A stretch of 64,000 nt of DNA from Anas platyrhynchos. Lineage: Eukaryota; Chordata; Aves; Anseriformes; Anatidae. The position numbers and the translations under genes were made by a program. Below are positions 1 through 9,967 of this stretch, piece by piece (the first letter of the stretch is position 1; each line of letters begins with the position of its first letter). The notes beneath the pieces are model-generated. The model worked only from the letters and a program-made list of their open reading frames with translations, was not told the origin of the DNA and made no database searches. Location: the NCBI RefSeq assembly GCF_047663525.1, contig NC_092612.1:2203501-2267500 (forward strand). The letters run 5' to 3'.

Positions 1-336
1 CAGCCTTGCAGAAATGGCCGTGGGGCTGGTGGCCGCCCACTGGAGCAGGAGCCAGCAACGTGCCTTGGGGCCGTGAGCGCTCCCCCCTGCTCCTGATCAT
101 TGGCAATAGGGTTAGCAGCAGCCATAAGACGTAAGGGCGCTGAGCATGGGTCGCCCCTCCCCTTCTGTCTCCCCCTTTGTGGCCCCAGGCTGAGGTGACA
201 CCTCTTCCCAGGCAAGCCTCCTGCTGGCCCTGGGATTAAGCCCATCAGTGTTAGCACAAAGCCCACGTGCTGGATCCTTGGGTGTGGTGACGCCCGTTAA
301 GGAAGAGGGAAGTGGCACAGCTCAGGGAACACTGGC

Positions 337-505
337 TATAAAACGAAGCGGCAGCAAGCCCCATGTGGCACTCAGGCTGGAGCTGCTGCTGCTGCTGGCT
401 GGCTGGCTGGCTGGCTTGCTGGCTGGCTGGCAGGAAGAAGCCTCTGCTCCCTCGGTGCTCAGGGCTGCGGGCGGTGTTGTCTTCTTCCTTGGAGTAGAGT
501 GAGTT
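337..505 (+). promoter_or_regulatory. Orphan TATA box and 5'-exon-like segment without a coding exon
   Basis: TATAAAA at 337-343 is followed by a (GCT)n(GGCT)n tract and a segment ending TTCCTTGGAGTAGA then GTGAGT (about 489-506). This closely resembles the exon-1 end of the coding genes (TCCTTGGGGAACAGG then GTAAGT). A pyrimidine-rich acceptor (CTGTTTCAG) occurs near 929-937, but no beta-keratin coding exon follows; instead the 3' end of the minus-strand gene lies ahead. It may be a relic of a third gene per unit or the start of an antisense noncoding transcript. Copies are at 4430, 8523, 12616, 31857, 35950, 40043 and 44136. Confidence 0.5.
381..431. repeat. (GCT)n/(GGCT)n microsatellite in each unit
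   Basis: A short trinucleotide tract followed by a tetranucleotide tract interrupted by one CTTG. It looks the same length in every unit, which is unusual for a microsatellite and fits recent copying of the whole unit. Confidence 0.85.
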
Positions 506-1186
506 CTTTCCGGTCAAGACTGGCTCTAGCCTGTGGTGCTGGTGTGGTGGTGATTAGTAAGGATTTGGCAGAGGGTCCGCATGACTGAACCGTCTAGGAA
601 ATGCAAGAATCCTAGATAATAAGGAAGCCGAGCTGGTTCCTAGAAGTTTGGTTTGACTGCAAGCCGTGCTAATTGTATAGAAATTGCCTGCTAAAGATAA
701 GCTCTGCTAACTGCTGGGCTGTGAGGGAAAAGCTCAGAGCTGAACGGTGCCCTGGGAGAAGTTCGGCTTGGCTCTTTGGGAGAAGCTCTTTCTTCAGCTA
801 CGGGAGTGTGTAAGCCCGGGAGCGGGCTGGGCAGGGAAGTGGTTTGGACAAGGCTTAAGCTTCGTTCAGGTGGCGCTGCGTGGAGGCGGCAGTTAGCGTG
901 CTGCTGCTCCTCGCTCGGGGTTCCCCTCTGTTTCAGGACCTTGTGTGGAGCGTCTGGAGGCGGCCGTGCTGGAGGCGGGGAGCAGGCTGCTTCCAGGCAG
1001 GGCCCTGGGAGATGGGCTGCAGCCCTCAGTGTGGGAGGCAGGGCTGCCAGGGGCTTTGTCCAGGGCGCCCCGGCGCTTTGGGGGGCTGGGAGAGCGAAGG
1101 GGCCATGTGCAGGCGGAGGGAGCCCTGGAGCCCCCGCGGGGCCTGGGAAGGAAAGGCGGAGAGGCAGGCATTGGATGCAGGCTTGC
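506..1186. other. Unit stretch without a recognised gene
   Basis: Between the orphan exon and the 3' end of the minus-strand gene I see no keratin coding exon. The first 380 bases are moderately AT-rich and intron-like; the rest becomes GC-rich. Long open frames here show no recognisable domain. The same stretch recurs in every unit. Confidence 0.6.
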
Positions 1187-1415
1187 TTTATTGTCAAGGC
1201 AGGAAAGGACACAAGCACAGAGGCGCGAGCAAGGCCCAGGCAGGCCGGTGGTGCCTGGGGCTTCCAGAGAGGCGTTCTTCCTTCAGGCTTCTGCCAGGCG
1301 CTGGCCGGCCCAGGGCCAAGAAAGGGCCCTGGGGGGCAGCACCGGAGGAGTCACATGTCTGTGCAGAGGAGGAGGAGGAAGGACGAGGAGGAGAAGAGGT
1401 GGCACGGGCGTGGCT

Positions 1416-1781
1416 TTAGCAGGGCCCACAGGTGTCCCACAGCTTCTTGCTGTAGCGCGGCAAGAGGTAGGGGCTGCAGGCGGGAGAAGCGTAGGGCCTG
1501 CCAAAGGTGCAGAGGCCCCCCGAGCCCTGGGTGGCCCCCGCGCCGTAGAGGCCCCCCAGCCCCAGGGAGCCCCCAAAGGCGGGTGCTCCGGAGGAGCCCA
1601 CCACGGCTTGCTGGGGGAAGGAGCTGAGGATGGGGCCGGGGAAGGTGACGACAACGGGGGGCGGCTGGATGAAGGCCGTCGAGTCGGGGCACTGCCGCGC
1701 GCACAGCTCGTTGCAGCTCTCAGCGATGGGCTGGGGGACGGCGACGCTGGTTTTCGGCGGGTACAGGTCGTTGCAAGCCAT
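1416..1781 (-). CDS. Keratinocyte-type beta-keratin (corneous beta-protein), 121 aa, array 1 unit 1
   Basis: This is a structural protein of cornified epidermal cells; corneous beta-proteins form 3-4 nm beta-sheet filaments cross-linked by disulfides. The 121 residues start [11 protein letters not shown]. Cys lie at 3, 23, 27 and 31, and the beta-core spans about residues 32-65 ([14 protein letters not shown], then [12 protein letters not shown]). A short Gly/Leu/Tyr segment follows (70-94) and the protein ends [10 protein letters not shown]. The start is the family start, 21 bases after a predicted acceptor (intron about 1803-2043, donor GG|GTGGGT, the weaker of the predictions). A TATA box (CATAAAAG) lies at 2103-2110 and AATAAA at 1187-1192. 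It is divergent to the plus-strand gene at 2958. It differs from that partner only at residues 4 (N versus Y) and 7 (Y versus C), so it has one cysteine fewer. It probably belongs to the beta-keratin-related/keratinocyte subgroup rather than the feather group. Confidence 0.94.
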   Translation of the reverse strand: MACNDLYPPKTSVAVPQPIAESCNELCARQCPDSTAFIQPPPVVVTFPGPILSSFPQQAVVGSSGAPAFGGSLGLGGLYGAGATQGSGGLCTFGRPYASPACSPYLLPRYSKKLWDTCGPC

Positions 1782-2102
1782 CTTGGTGTGAGAGAGCTGA
1801 GCCTGCAATGCAAAGCCCCCAGGGCCGGTGCTGTGAGTGAGGAGATGCCCTGGCAGAGCAGGGCCCGTGCCCCAGCCAGGGGGCTCCCTCCTCAGCCCGC
1901 CCCGGCTCTCCACGCCTGCTCCCTGCGTGCCCGCGGCCCTCGCCTGCCCCCACGGAGCCCCTCTGCCCACAGCGCCTCCGGCAGAGCTCTCGTGGCCAGG
2001 GAGCCCCACACCGGCCCCTGCCCGACGAGGCCCCACCACCCACCCTTTTCCCGAGCAGAGCCAGGCAGGAGCGGCGGATGCCAGCGCTTGCCCAGGACCA
2101 CG

Positions 2103-2773
2103 CTTTTATGGGGGCCGGAGAGCGCGGGGAGGAGCTGGCCGCGCTGGGGGCACGTGGCCCGTGGTGGCCGAGCCATGGCCTCCTCCCTGCGCGCCACGGG
2201 GCTGTTGTGCTGACGCCGGTTCCTCGCCAGCCCCCACCCGCTCCCTCAGCCCCTGCAATTACCCTGCTCGGACGCTCGCCAGCCTTCACCTAATGGGCAA
2301 ATTAGCCCCGCTGCCGTCTCATCCCCTGCGTGCCTAAGAGGGCATGCAGCGTGACACAGGCGGGCTGCCAGCACCCTGCGTGCCGCAGCTCTTCCCCAGG
2401 GGCTTGGTCTCGGGGTGGCCGCGTGCGCGCTGTGGAGAGCCCCAGGGCAGAGCGGGGTCGTGGCGCTGGGCAAGGAGCAGCCACACGCCAGCGCCTCCAT
2501 GACGTACGCACTGCAGTTGTTATCTCCAGAGGGGCGAGGTGACGAAACGCCAAATCAAAGGCGCTCCTCTCGGGCACTGCCTGCTCAGCACCACGCATTT
2601 GGCCCGCCAAGCGGAAAGGGGAGGGAAGCCAGCAAAGGGGCCTGTGCTGGTCCGGACAGGGGATGCTGACTCAGGGAGGGCAGGAGCAGGACAGCCTGGC
2701 CTCGGCAGGAGGGAGTGCCGCCTCTGCCCATTGGCCCAGCAGGCGCTGCGCAATGGCGGGGCCTGGATAAAAG
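2103..2773. promoter_or_regulatory. Divergent promoter region between paired beta-keratin genes
   Basis: The minus-strand TATA (2103-2110) and plus-strand TATA (2766-2773) face away from each other across about 650 bp. Within it I see an E-box CACGTG near 2150, paired TAAT/ATTA motifs at 2291-2304 (homeodomain-like), a CRE-like TGACGTAC near 2510, a TCF/LEF-like ATCAAAG at 2554-2560, an AP-1 TGACTCA at 2667-2673 and an inverted CCAAT at 2730-2734. TATA and CCAAT assignments rest on position; the other sites are motif matches without experimental support. Equivalent regions lie at 6196-6866, 10289-10959, 14382-15052, 33623-34293, 37716-38386, 41809-42479 and 45902-46572. Confidence 0.7.
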
Positions 2774-2957
2774 CTCGGCCTGCGCGGGGCTCTCGCAAGC
2801 ACTGCTCTGACCGCCTTCTCCTTGGGGAACAGGGTAAGTCTGCGAGCGCTTCTCCTCCTGCCGCTGGCCCCTGCGCCTCAGCCTGGGCAGCTGCCATCTA
2901 CGGCTCCCTCGCATCGCACTCTGTGCCCTCTTGCAGAGCACCGTCCAATCCCGCAAG

Positions 2958-3323
2958 ATGGCTTGCTACGACCTGTGCCCGCCGAAAACCAGCGTCGCCG
3001 TCCCCCAGCCCATCGCTGAGAGCTGCAACGAGCTGTGCGCGCGGCAGTGCCCCGACTCGACGGCCTTCATCCAGCCGCCCCCCGTTGTCGTCACCTTCCC
3101 CGGCCCCATCCTCAGCTCCTTCCCCCAGCAAGCCGTGGTGGGCTCCTCCGGAGCACCCGCCTTTGGGGGCTCCCTGGGGCTGGGGGGCCTCTACGGCGCG
3201 GGGGCCACCCAGGGCTCGGGGGGCCTCTGCACCTTTGGCAGGCCCTACGCTTCTCCCGCCTGCAGCCCCTACCTCTTGCCGCGCTACAGCAAGAAGCTGT
3301 GGGACACCTGTGGGCCCTGCTAA
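2958..3323 (+). CDS. Keratinocyte-type beta-keratin (corneous beta-protein), 121 aa, array 1 unit 1
   Basis: The 121-residue product starts [11 protein letters not shown], with Cys at 3, 7, 23, 27, 31, 91, 102, 118 and 121. The core beta-sheet box is at about residues 32-65, a Gly-rich stretch ([13 protein letters not shown]) at 70-82, and the tail is [10 protein letters not shown]. The gene has a GATAAAAG TATA box at 2766-2773, an inverted CCAAT box at 2730-2734, a noncoding exon 1 of about 35 bases ending CAGG|GTAAGT, a 103-bp intron at 2834-2936 and exon 2 from 2937. The upstream in-frame ATG at 2931 lies inside the intron acceptor, so 2958 is the start. AATAAA is at 3755-3760. An AP-1 consensus (TGACTCA) lies at 2667-2673, which is suggestive because the beta-keratin-related gene bkj is known as a Jun-activated gene. 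Confidence 0.96.
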   Translation: MACYDLCPPKTSVAVPQPIAESCNELCARQCPDSTAFIQPPPVVVTFPGPILSSFPQQAVVGSSGAPAFGGSLGLGGLYGAGATQGSGGLCTFGRPYASPACSPYLLPRYSKKLWDTCGPC

Positions 3324-3760
3324 AGCCACGCCCTGCCCCAGACCCCCTGCCAGCTGCCGCAACGCATGGCTGAGCTCGTGGGCACGGGGCGCTGAGGAGC
3401 GCTGAGCATCTCCAGCCCCAGCCAAGGCCTGGGCAGCTGGCTGTGCCGGCCCCTTCGGCCTCTCGCACCCTATTCTACTCCTCCTTCCTCCACGGCCAGG
3501 GCCTTGCGCCCGGCCTGCCCTCTGCTCTCCCACTCTCTCTTCCCCCCTCCTGCTCTCCGCAGCAAGAGCAGGACCCTTCAAGGCCTGTGGGGCCCATGGG
3601 CCAAGCCCTCCCGAGCTGCACTGCCACACCGCCGGGGCTTGCGCAACCAGAAGCCACGCTCTGGAGAAGATCCTCTGTCCCCCCAACATGCCACAGCCAG
3701 CCTCGCTGGCTCCTGCTCCAGCTCTCTGTCCACTTCTCCTGCCGTGCCGGGCACAATAAA

Positions 3761-4429
3761 GGTTTCCTGCATCCACTCCTCTCTCTCTTCCTCTCTCTGT
3801 GTTCCGAGTCAGGAAAGCAGCCCTGGGGGGCAGGGGGCGTAGTGGAGGCTGCGGGGGAGGGCACACGCTGGTGCTGGGAGGCCCAGGGCATTAGGGCAGA
3901 GAGCAGGAGAGGTGCTGGCAGTTCTGCTTTGCCTGGCCTTCTCCGCCCGGGAGCGCGACCAGCTCTGCCAAGTGGAGCTGCTCCGCAGAAGCGAGGCACC
4001 GTCTCGGGCAAGAAGCGCAGAGGAAGAGGCCGGAGAGCAGGGATGGCTGAGCGCTGCGCGCGGTGAGTGCATGGCCGGTCCCTTGCTGGAGGACAGCCTT
4101 GCAGAAATGGCCGTGGGGCTGGTGGCCGCCCACTGGAGCAGGAGCCAGCAACGTGCCTTGGGGCCGTGAGCGCTCCCCCCTGCTCCTGATCATTGGCAAT
4201 AGGGTTAGCAGCAGCCATAAGACGTAAGGGCGCTGAGCATGGGTCGCCCCTCCCCTTCTGTCTCCCCCTTTGTGGCCCCAGGCTGAGGTGACACCTCTTC
4301 CCAGGCAAGCCTCCTGCTGGCCCTGGGATTAAGCCCATCAGTGTTAGCACAAAGCCCACGTGCTGGATCCTTGGGTGTGGTGACGCCCGTTAAGGAAGAG
4401 GGAAGTGGCACAGCTCAGGGAACACTGGC
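3761..4429. other. Unit spacer downstream of plus-strand gene
   Basis: This is sequence from the plus-strand polyadenylation signal to the next orphan TATA box. A CT-rich tract follows AATAAA, as expected for a downstream polyadenylation element. No gene is recognised. The array ends inside this spacer at 16109 and 47629. Confidence 0.6.
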
Positions 4430-5508
4430 TATAAAACGAAGCGGCAGCAAGCCCCATGTGGCACTCAGGCTGGAGCTGCTGCTGCTGCTGGCTGGCTGGC
4501 TGGCTGGCTTGCTGGCTGGCTGGCAGGAAGAAGCCTCTGCTCCCTCGGTGCTCAGGGCTGCGGGCGGTGTTGTCTTCTTCCTTGGAGTAGAGTGAGTTCT
4601 TTCCGGTCAAGACTGGCTCTAGCCTGTGGTGCTGGTGTGGTGGTGATTAGTAAGGATTTGGCAGAGGGTCCGCATGACTGAACCGTCTAGGAAATGCAAG
4701 AATCCTAGATAATAAGGAAGCCGAGCTGGTTCCTAGAAGTTTGGTTTGACTGCAAGCCGTGCTAATTGTATAGAAATTGCCTGCTAAAGATAAGCTCTGC
4801 TAACTGCTGGGCTGTGAGGGAAAAGCTCAGAGCTGAACGGTGCCCTGGGAGAAGTTCGGCTTGGCTCTTTGGGAGAAGCTCTTTCTTCAGCTACGGGAGT
4901 GTGTAAGCCCGGGAGCGGGCTGGGCAGGGAAGTGGTTTGGACAAGGCTTAAGCTTCGTTCAGGTGGCGCTGCGTGGAGGCGGCAGTTAGCGTGCTGCTGC
5001 TCCTCGCTCGGGGTTCCCCTCTGTTTCAGGACCTTGTGTGGAGCGTCTGGAGGCGGCCGTGCTGGAGGCGGGGAGCAGGCTGCTTCCAGGCAGGGCCCTG
5101 GGAGATGGGCTGCAGCCCTCAGTGTGGGAGGCAGGGCTGCCAGGGGCTTTGTCCAGGGCGCCCCGGCGCTTTGGGGGGCTGGGAGAGCGAAGGGGCCATG
5201 TGCAGGCGGAGGGAGCCCTGGAGCCCCCGCGGGGCCTGGGAAGGAAAGGCGGAGAGGCAGGCATTGGATGCAGGCTTGCTTTATTGTCAAGGCAGGAAAG
5301 GACACAAGCACAGAGGCGCGAGCAAGGCCCAGGCAGGCCGGTGGTGCCTGGGGCTTCCAGAGAGGCGTTCTTCCTTCAGGCTTCTGCCAGGCGCTGGCCG
5401 GCCCAGGGCCAAGAAAGGGCCCTGGGGGGCAGCACCGGAGGAGTCACATGTCTGTGCAGAGGAGGAGGAGGAAGGACGAGGAGGAGAAGAGGTGGCACGG
5501 GCGTGGCT

Positions 5509-5874
5509 TTAGCAGGGCCCACAGGTGTCCCACAGCTTCTTGCTGTAGCGCGGCAAGAGGTAGGGGCTGCAGGCGGGAGAAGCGTAGGGCCTGCCAAAGG
5601 TGCAGAGGCCCCCCGAGCCCTGGGTGGCCCCCGCGCCGTAGAGGCCCCCCAGCCCCAGGGAGCCCCCAAAGGCGGGTGCTCCGGAGGAGCCCACCACGGC
5701 TTGCTGGGGGAAGGAGCTGAGGATGGGGCCGGGGAAGGTGACGACAACGGGGGGCGGCTGGATGAAGGCCGTCGAGTCGGGGCACTGCCGCGCGCACAGC
5801 TCGTTGCAGCTCTCAGCGATGGGCTGGGGGACGGCGACGCTGGTTTTCGGCGGGTACAGGTCGTTGCAAGCCAT
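5509..5874 (-). CDS. Keratinocyte-type beta-keratin, 121 aa, array 1 unit 2 (minus)
   Basis: The protein is identical to the minus-strand product of unit 1 ([11 protein letters not shown] form). The predicted intron is 5896-6136, the TATA box 6196-6203 and the polyadenylation signal 5280-5285. The intron carries G at 6128 where unit 1 has A (2035). Confidence 0.94.
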   Translation of the reverse strand: MACNDLYPPKTSVAVPQPIAESCNELCARQCPDSTAFIQPPPVVVTFPGPILSSFPQQAVVGSSGAPAFGGSLGLGGLYGAGATQGSGGLCTFGRPYASPACSPYLLPRYSKKLWDTCGPC

Positions 5875-7050
5875 CTTGGTGTGAGAGAGCTGAGCCTGCA
5901 ATGCAAAGCCCCCAGGGCCGGTGCTGTGAGTGAGGAGATGCCCTGGCAGAGCAGGGCCCGTGCCCCAGCCAGGGGGCTCCCTCCTCAGCCCGCCCCGGCT
6001 CTCCACGCCTGCTCCCTGCGTGCCCGCGGCCCTCGCCTGCCCCCACGGAGCCCCTCTGCCCACAGCGCCTCCGGCAGAGCTCTCGTGGCCAGGGAGCCCC
6101 ACACCGGCCCCTGCCCGACGAGGCCCCGCCACCCACCCTTTTCCCGAGCAGAGCCAGGCAGGAGCGGCGGATGCCAGCGCTTGCCCAGGACCACGCTTTT
6201 ATGGGGGCCGGAGAGCGCGGGGAGGAGCTGGCCGCGCTGGGGGCACGTGGCCCGTGGTGGCCGAGCCATGGCCTCCTCCCTGCGCGCCACGGGGCTGTTG
6301 TGCTGACGCCGGTTCCTCGCCAGCCCCCACCCGCTCCCTCAGCCCCTGCAATTACCCTGCTCGGACGCTCGCCAGCCTTCACCTAATGGGCAAATTAGCC
6401 CCGCTGCCGTCTCATCCCCTGCGTGCCTAAGAGGGCATGCAGCGTGACACAGGCGGGCTGCCAGCACCCTGCGTGCCGCAGCTCTTCCCCAGGGGCTTGG
6501 TCTCGGGGTGGCCGCGTGCGCGCTGTGGAGAGCCCCAGGGCAGAGCGGGGTCGTGGCGCTGGGCAAGGAGCAGCCACACGCCAGCGCCTCCATGACGTAC
6601 GCACTGCAGTTGTTATCTCCAGAGGGGCGAGGTGACGAAACGCCAAATCAAAGGCGCTCCTCTCGGGCACTGCCTGCTCAGCACCACGCATTTGGCCCGC
6701 CAAGCGGAAAGGGGAGGGAAGCCAGCAAAGGGGCCTGTGCTGGTCCGGACAGGGGATGCTGACTCAGGGAGGGCAGGAGCAGGACAGCCTGGCCTCGGCA
6801 GGAGGGAGTGCCGCCTCTGCCCATTGGCCCAGCAGGCGCTGCGCAATGGCGGGGCCTGGATAAAAGCTCGGCCTGCGCGGGGCTCTCGCAAGCACTGCTC
6901 TGACCGCCTTCTCCTTGGGGAACAGGGTAAGTCTGCGAGCGCTTCTCCTCCTGCCGCTGGCCCCTGCGCCTCAGCCTGGGCAGCTGCCATCTACGGCTCC
7001 CTCGCATCGCACTCTGTGCCCTCTTGCAGAGCACCGTCCAATCCCGCAAG

Positions 7051-7416
7051 ATGGCTTGCTACGACCTGTGCCCGCCGAAAACCAGCGTCGCTGTCCCCCA
7101 GCCCATCGCTGAGAGCTGCAACGAGCTGTGCGCGCGGCAGTGCCCCGACTCGACGGCCTTCATCCAGCCGCCCCCCGTTGTCGTCACCTTCCCCGGCCCC
7201 ATCCTCAGCTCCTTCCCCCAGCAAGCCGTGGTGGGCTCCTCCGGAGCACCCGCCTTTGGGGGCTCCCTGGGGCTGGGGGGCCTCTACGGCGCGGGGGCCA
7301 CCCAGGGCTCGGGGGGCCTCTGCACCTTTGGCAGGCCCTACGCTTCTCCCGCCTGCAGCCCCTACCTCTTGCCGCGCTACAGCAAGAAGCTGTGGGACAC
7401 CTGTGGGCCCTGCTAA
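7051..7416 (+). CDS. Keratinocyte-type beta-keratin, 121 aa, array 1 unit 2 (plus)
   Basis: The protein is identical to the plus-strand product of unit 1. It carries a synonymous change (GCC to GCT, Ala14; T at 7092) that is shared with units 3 and 4 of this array but absent from unit 1 and from all of array 2. TATA 6859-6866, intron 6927-7029, AATAAA 7848-7853. Confidence 0.96.
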   Translation: MACYDLCPPKTSVAVPQPIAESCNELCARQCPDSTAFIQPPPVVVTFPGPILSSFPQQAVVGSSGAPAFGGSLGLGGLYGAGATQGSGGLCTFGRPYASPACSPYLLPRYSKKLWDTCGPC

Positions 7417-9601
7417 AGCCACGCCCTGCCCCAGACCCCCTGCCAGCTGCCGCAACGCATGGCTGAGCTCGTGGGCACGGGGCGCTGAGGAGCGCTGAGC
7501 ATCTCCAGCCCCAGCCAAGGCCTGGGCAGCTGGCTGTGCCGGCCCCTTCGGCCTCTCGCACCCTATTCTACTCCTCCTTCCTCCACGGCCAGGGCCTTGC
7601 GCCCGGCCTGCCCTCTGCTCTCCCACTCTCTCTTCCCCCCTCCTGCTCTCCGCAGCAAGAGCAGGACCCTTCAAGGCCTGTGGGGCCCATGGGCCAAGCC
7701 CTCCCGAGCTGCACTGCCACACCGCCGGGGCTTGCGCAACCAGAAGCCACGCTCTGGAGAAGATCCTCTGTCCCCCCAACATGCCACAGCCAGCCTCGCT
7801 GGCTCCTGCTCCAGCTCTCTGTCCACTTCTCCTGCCGTGCCGGGCACAATAAAGGTTTCCTGCATCCACTCCTCTCTCTCTTCCTCTCTCTGTGTTCCGA
7901 GTCAGGAAAGCAGCCCTGGGGGGCAGGGGGCGTAGTGGAGGCTGCGGGGGAGGGCACACGCTGGTGCTGGGAGGCCCAGGGCATTAGGGCAGAGAGCAGG
8001 AGAGGTGCTGGCAGTTCTGCTTTGCCTGGCCTTCTCCGCCCGGGAGCGCGACCAGCTCTGCCAAGTGGAGCTGCTCCGCAGAAGCGAGGCACCGTCTCGG
8101 GCAAGAAGCGCAGAGGAAGAGGCCGGAGAGCAGGGATGGCTGAGCGCTGCGCGCGGTGAGTGCATGGCCGGTCCCTTGCTGGAGGACAGCCTTGCAGAAA
8201 TGGCCGTGGGGCTGGTGGCCGCCCACTGGAGCAGGAGCCAGCAACGTGCCTTGGGGCCGTGAGCGCTCCCCCCTGCTCCTGATCATTGGCAATAGGGTTA
8301 GCAGCAGCCATAAGACGTAAGGGCGCTGAGCATGGGTCGCCCCTCCCCTTCTGTCTCCCCCTTTGTGGCCCCAGGCTGAGGTGACACCTCTTCCCAGGCA
8401 AGCCTCCTGCTGGCCCTGGGATTAAGCCCATCAGTGTTAGCACAAAGCCCACGTGCTGGATCCTTGGGTGTGGTGACGCCCGTTAAGGAAGAGGGAAGTG
8501 GCACAGCTCAGGGAACACTGGCTATAAAACGAAGCGGCAGCAAGCCCCATGTGGCACTCAGGCTGGAGCTGCTGCTGCTGCTGGCTGGCTGGCTGGCTGG
8601 CTTGCTGGCTGGCTGGCAGGAAGAAGCCTCTGCTCCCTCGGTGCTCAGGGCTGCGGGCGGTGTTGTCTTCTTCCTTGGAGTAGAGTGAGTTCTTTCCGGT
8701 CAAGACTGGCTCTAGCCTGTGGTGCTGGTGTGGTGGTGATTAGTAAGGATTTGGCAGAGGGTCCGCATGACTGAACCGTCTAGGAAATGCAAGAATCCTA
8801 GATAATAAGGAAGCCGAGCTGGTTCCTAGAAGTTTGGTTTGACTGCAAGCCGTGCTAATTGTATAGAAATTGCCTGCTAAAGATAAGCTCTGCTAACTGC
8901 TGGGCTGTGAGGGAAAAGCTCAGAGCTGAACGGTGCCCTGGGAGAAGTTCGGCTTGGCTCTTTGGGAGAAGCTCTTTCTTCAGCTACGGGAGTGTGTAAG
9001 CCCGGGAGCGGGCTGGGCAGGGAAGTGGTTTGGACAAGGCTTAAGCTTCGTTCAGGTGGCGCTGCGTGGAGGCGGCAGTTAGCGTGCTGCTGCTCCTCGC
9101 TCGGGGTTCCCCTCTGTTTCAGGACCTTGTGTGGAGCGTCTGGAGGCGGCCGTGCTGGAGGCGGGGAGCAGGCTGCTTCCAGGCAGGGCCCTGGGAGATG
9201 GGCTGCAGCCCTCAGTGTGGGAGGCAGGGCTGCCAGGGGCTTTGTCCAGGGCGCCCCGGCGCTTTGGGGGGCTGGGAGAGCGAAGGGGCCATGTGCAGGC
9301 GGAGGGAGCCCTGGAGCCCCCGCGGGGCCTGGGAAGGAAAGGCGGAGAGGCAGGCATTGGATGCAGGCTTGCTTTATTGTCAAGGCAGGAAAGGACACAA
9401 GCACAGAGGCGCGAGCAAGGCCCAGGCAGGCCGGTGGTGCCTGGGGCTTCCAGAGAGGCGTTCTTCCTTCAGGCTTCTGCCAGGCGCTGGCCGGCCCAGG
9501 GCCAAGAAAGGGCCCTGGGGGGCAGCACCGGAGGAGTCACATGTCTGTGCAGAGGAGGAGGAGGAAGGACGAGGAGGAGAAGAGGTGGCACGGGCGTGGC
9601 T

Positions 9602-9967
9602 TTAGCAGGGCCCACAGGTGTCCCACAGCTTCTTGCTGTAGCGCGGCAAGAGGTAGGGGCTGCAGGCGGGAGAAGCGTAGGGCCTGCCAAAGGTGCAGAG
9701 GCCCCCCGAGCCCTGGGTGGCCCCCGCGCCGTAGAGGCCCCCCAGCCCCAGGGAGCCCCCAAAGGCGGGTGCTCCGGAGGAGCCCACCACGGCTTGCTGG
9801 GGGAAGGAGCTGAGGATGGGGCCGGGGAAGGTGACGACAACGGGGGGCGGCTGGATGAAGGCCGTCGAGTCGGGGCACTGCCGCGCGCACAGCTCGTTGC
9901 AGCTCTCAGCGATGGGCTGGGGGACGGCGACGCTGGTTTTCGGCGGGTACAGGTCGTTGCAAGCCAT
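9602..9967 (-). CDS. Keratinocyte-type beta-keratin, 121 aa, array 1 unit 3 (minus)
   Basis: No difference from the unit 2 minus-strand gene was seen. Predicted intron 9989-10229, TATA 10289-10296, polyadenylation signal 9373-9378. Confidence 0.94.
   Translation of the reverse strand: MACNDLYPPKTSVAVPQPIAESCNELCARQCPDSTAFIQPPPVVVTFPGPILSSFPQQAVVGSSGAPAFGGSLGLGGLYGAGATQGSGGLCTFGRPYASPACSPYLLPRYSKKLWDTCGPC

Larger units (their letters stand above)
1406..3333. repeat. Inverted repeat limited to the two coding sequences (arms 1406-1784 and 2955-3333)
   Basis: The 379-bp arms are reverse complements, differing at two bases in unit 1. Homology starts three bases before each ATG and ends about ten bases after each stop codon; promoters, introns and 3' UTRs of the two genes do not align. 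The same structure is present in all eight units (add 4,093 per unit, or 31,520 for array 2). The spacer is 1,170 bp. Confidence 0.93.

Noticed and set aside
945-2213. 422-codon open frame on the plus strand (and its repeats)
   Set aside because: It runs antisense through the minus-strand keratin coding exon; its length comes from GC-rich sequence with few stops, and it has no recognisable domain.
2904-2957. Upstream in-frame ATG (2931) as start of a 130-residue plus-strand keratin
   Set aside because: It overlaps the splice acceptor at 2931-2936 and would be removed with the intron; family members start at MACYDL/MSCYDL.
3475-4359. 294-codon minus-strand open frame between units
   Set aside because: It is low-complexity, GC-driven and covers the plus gene's 3' UTR and spacer; there is no family signature and no plausible promoter or splice layout.
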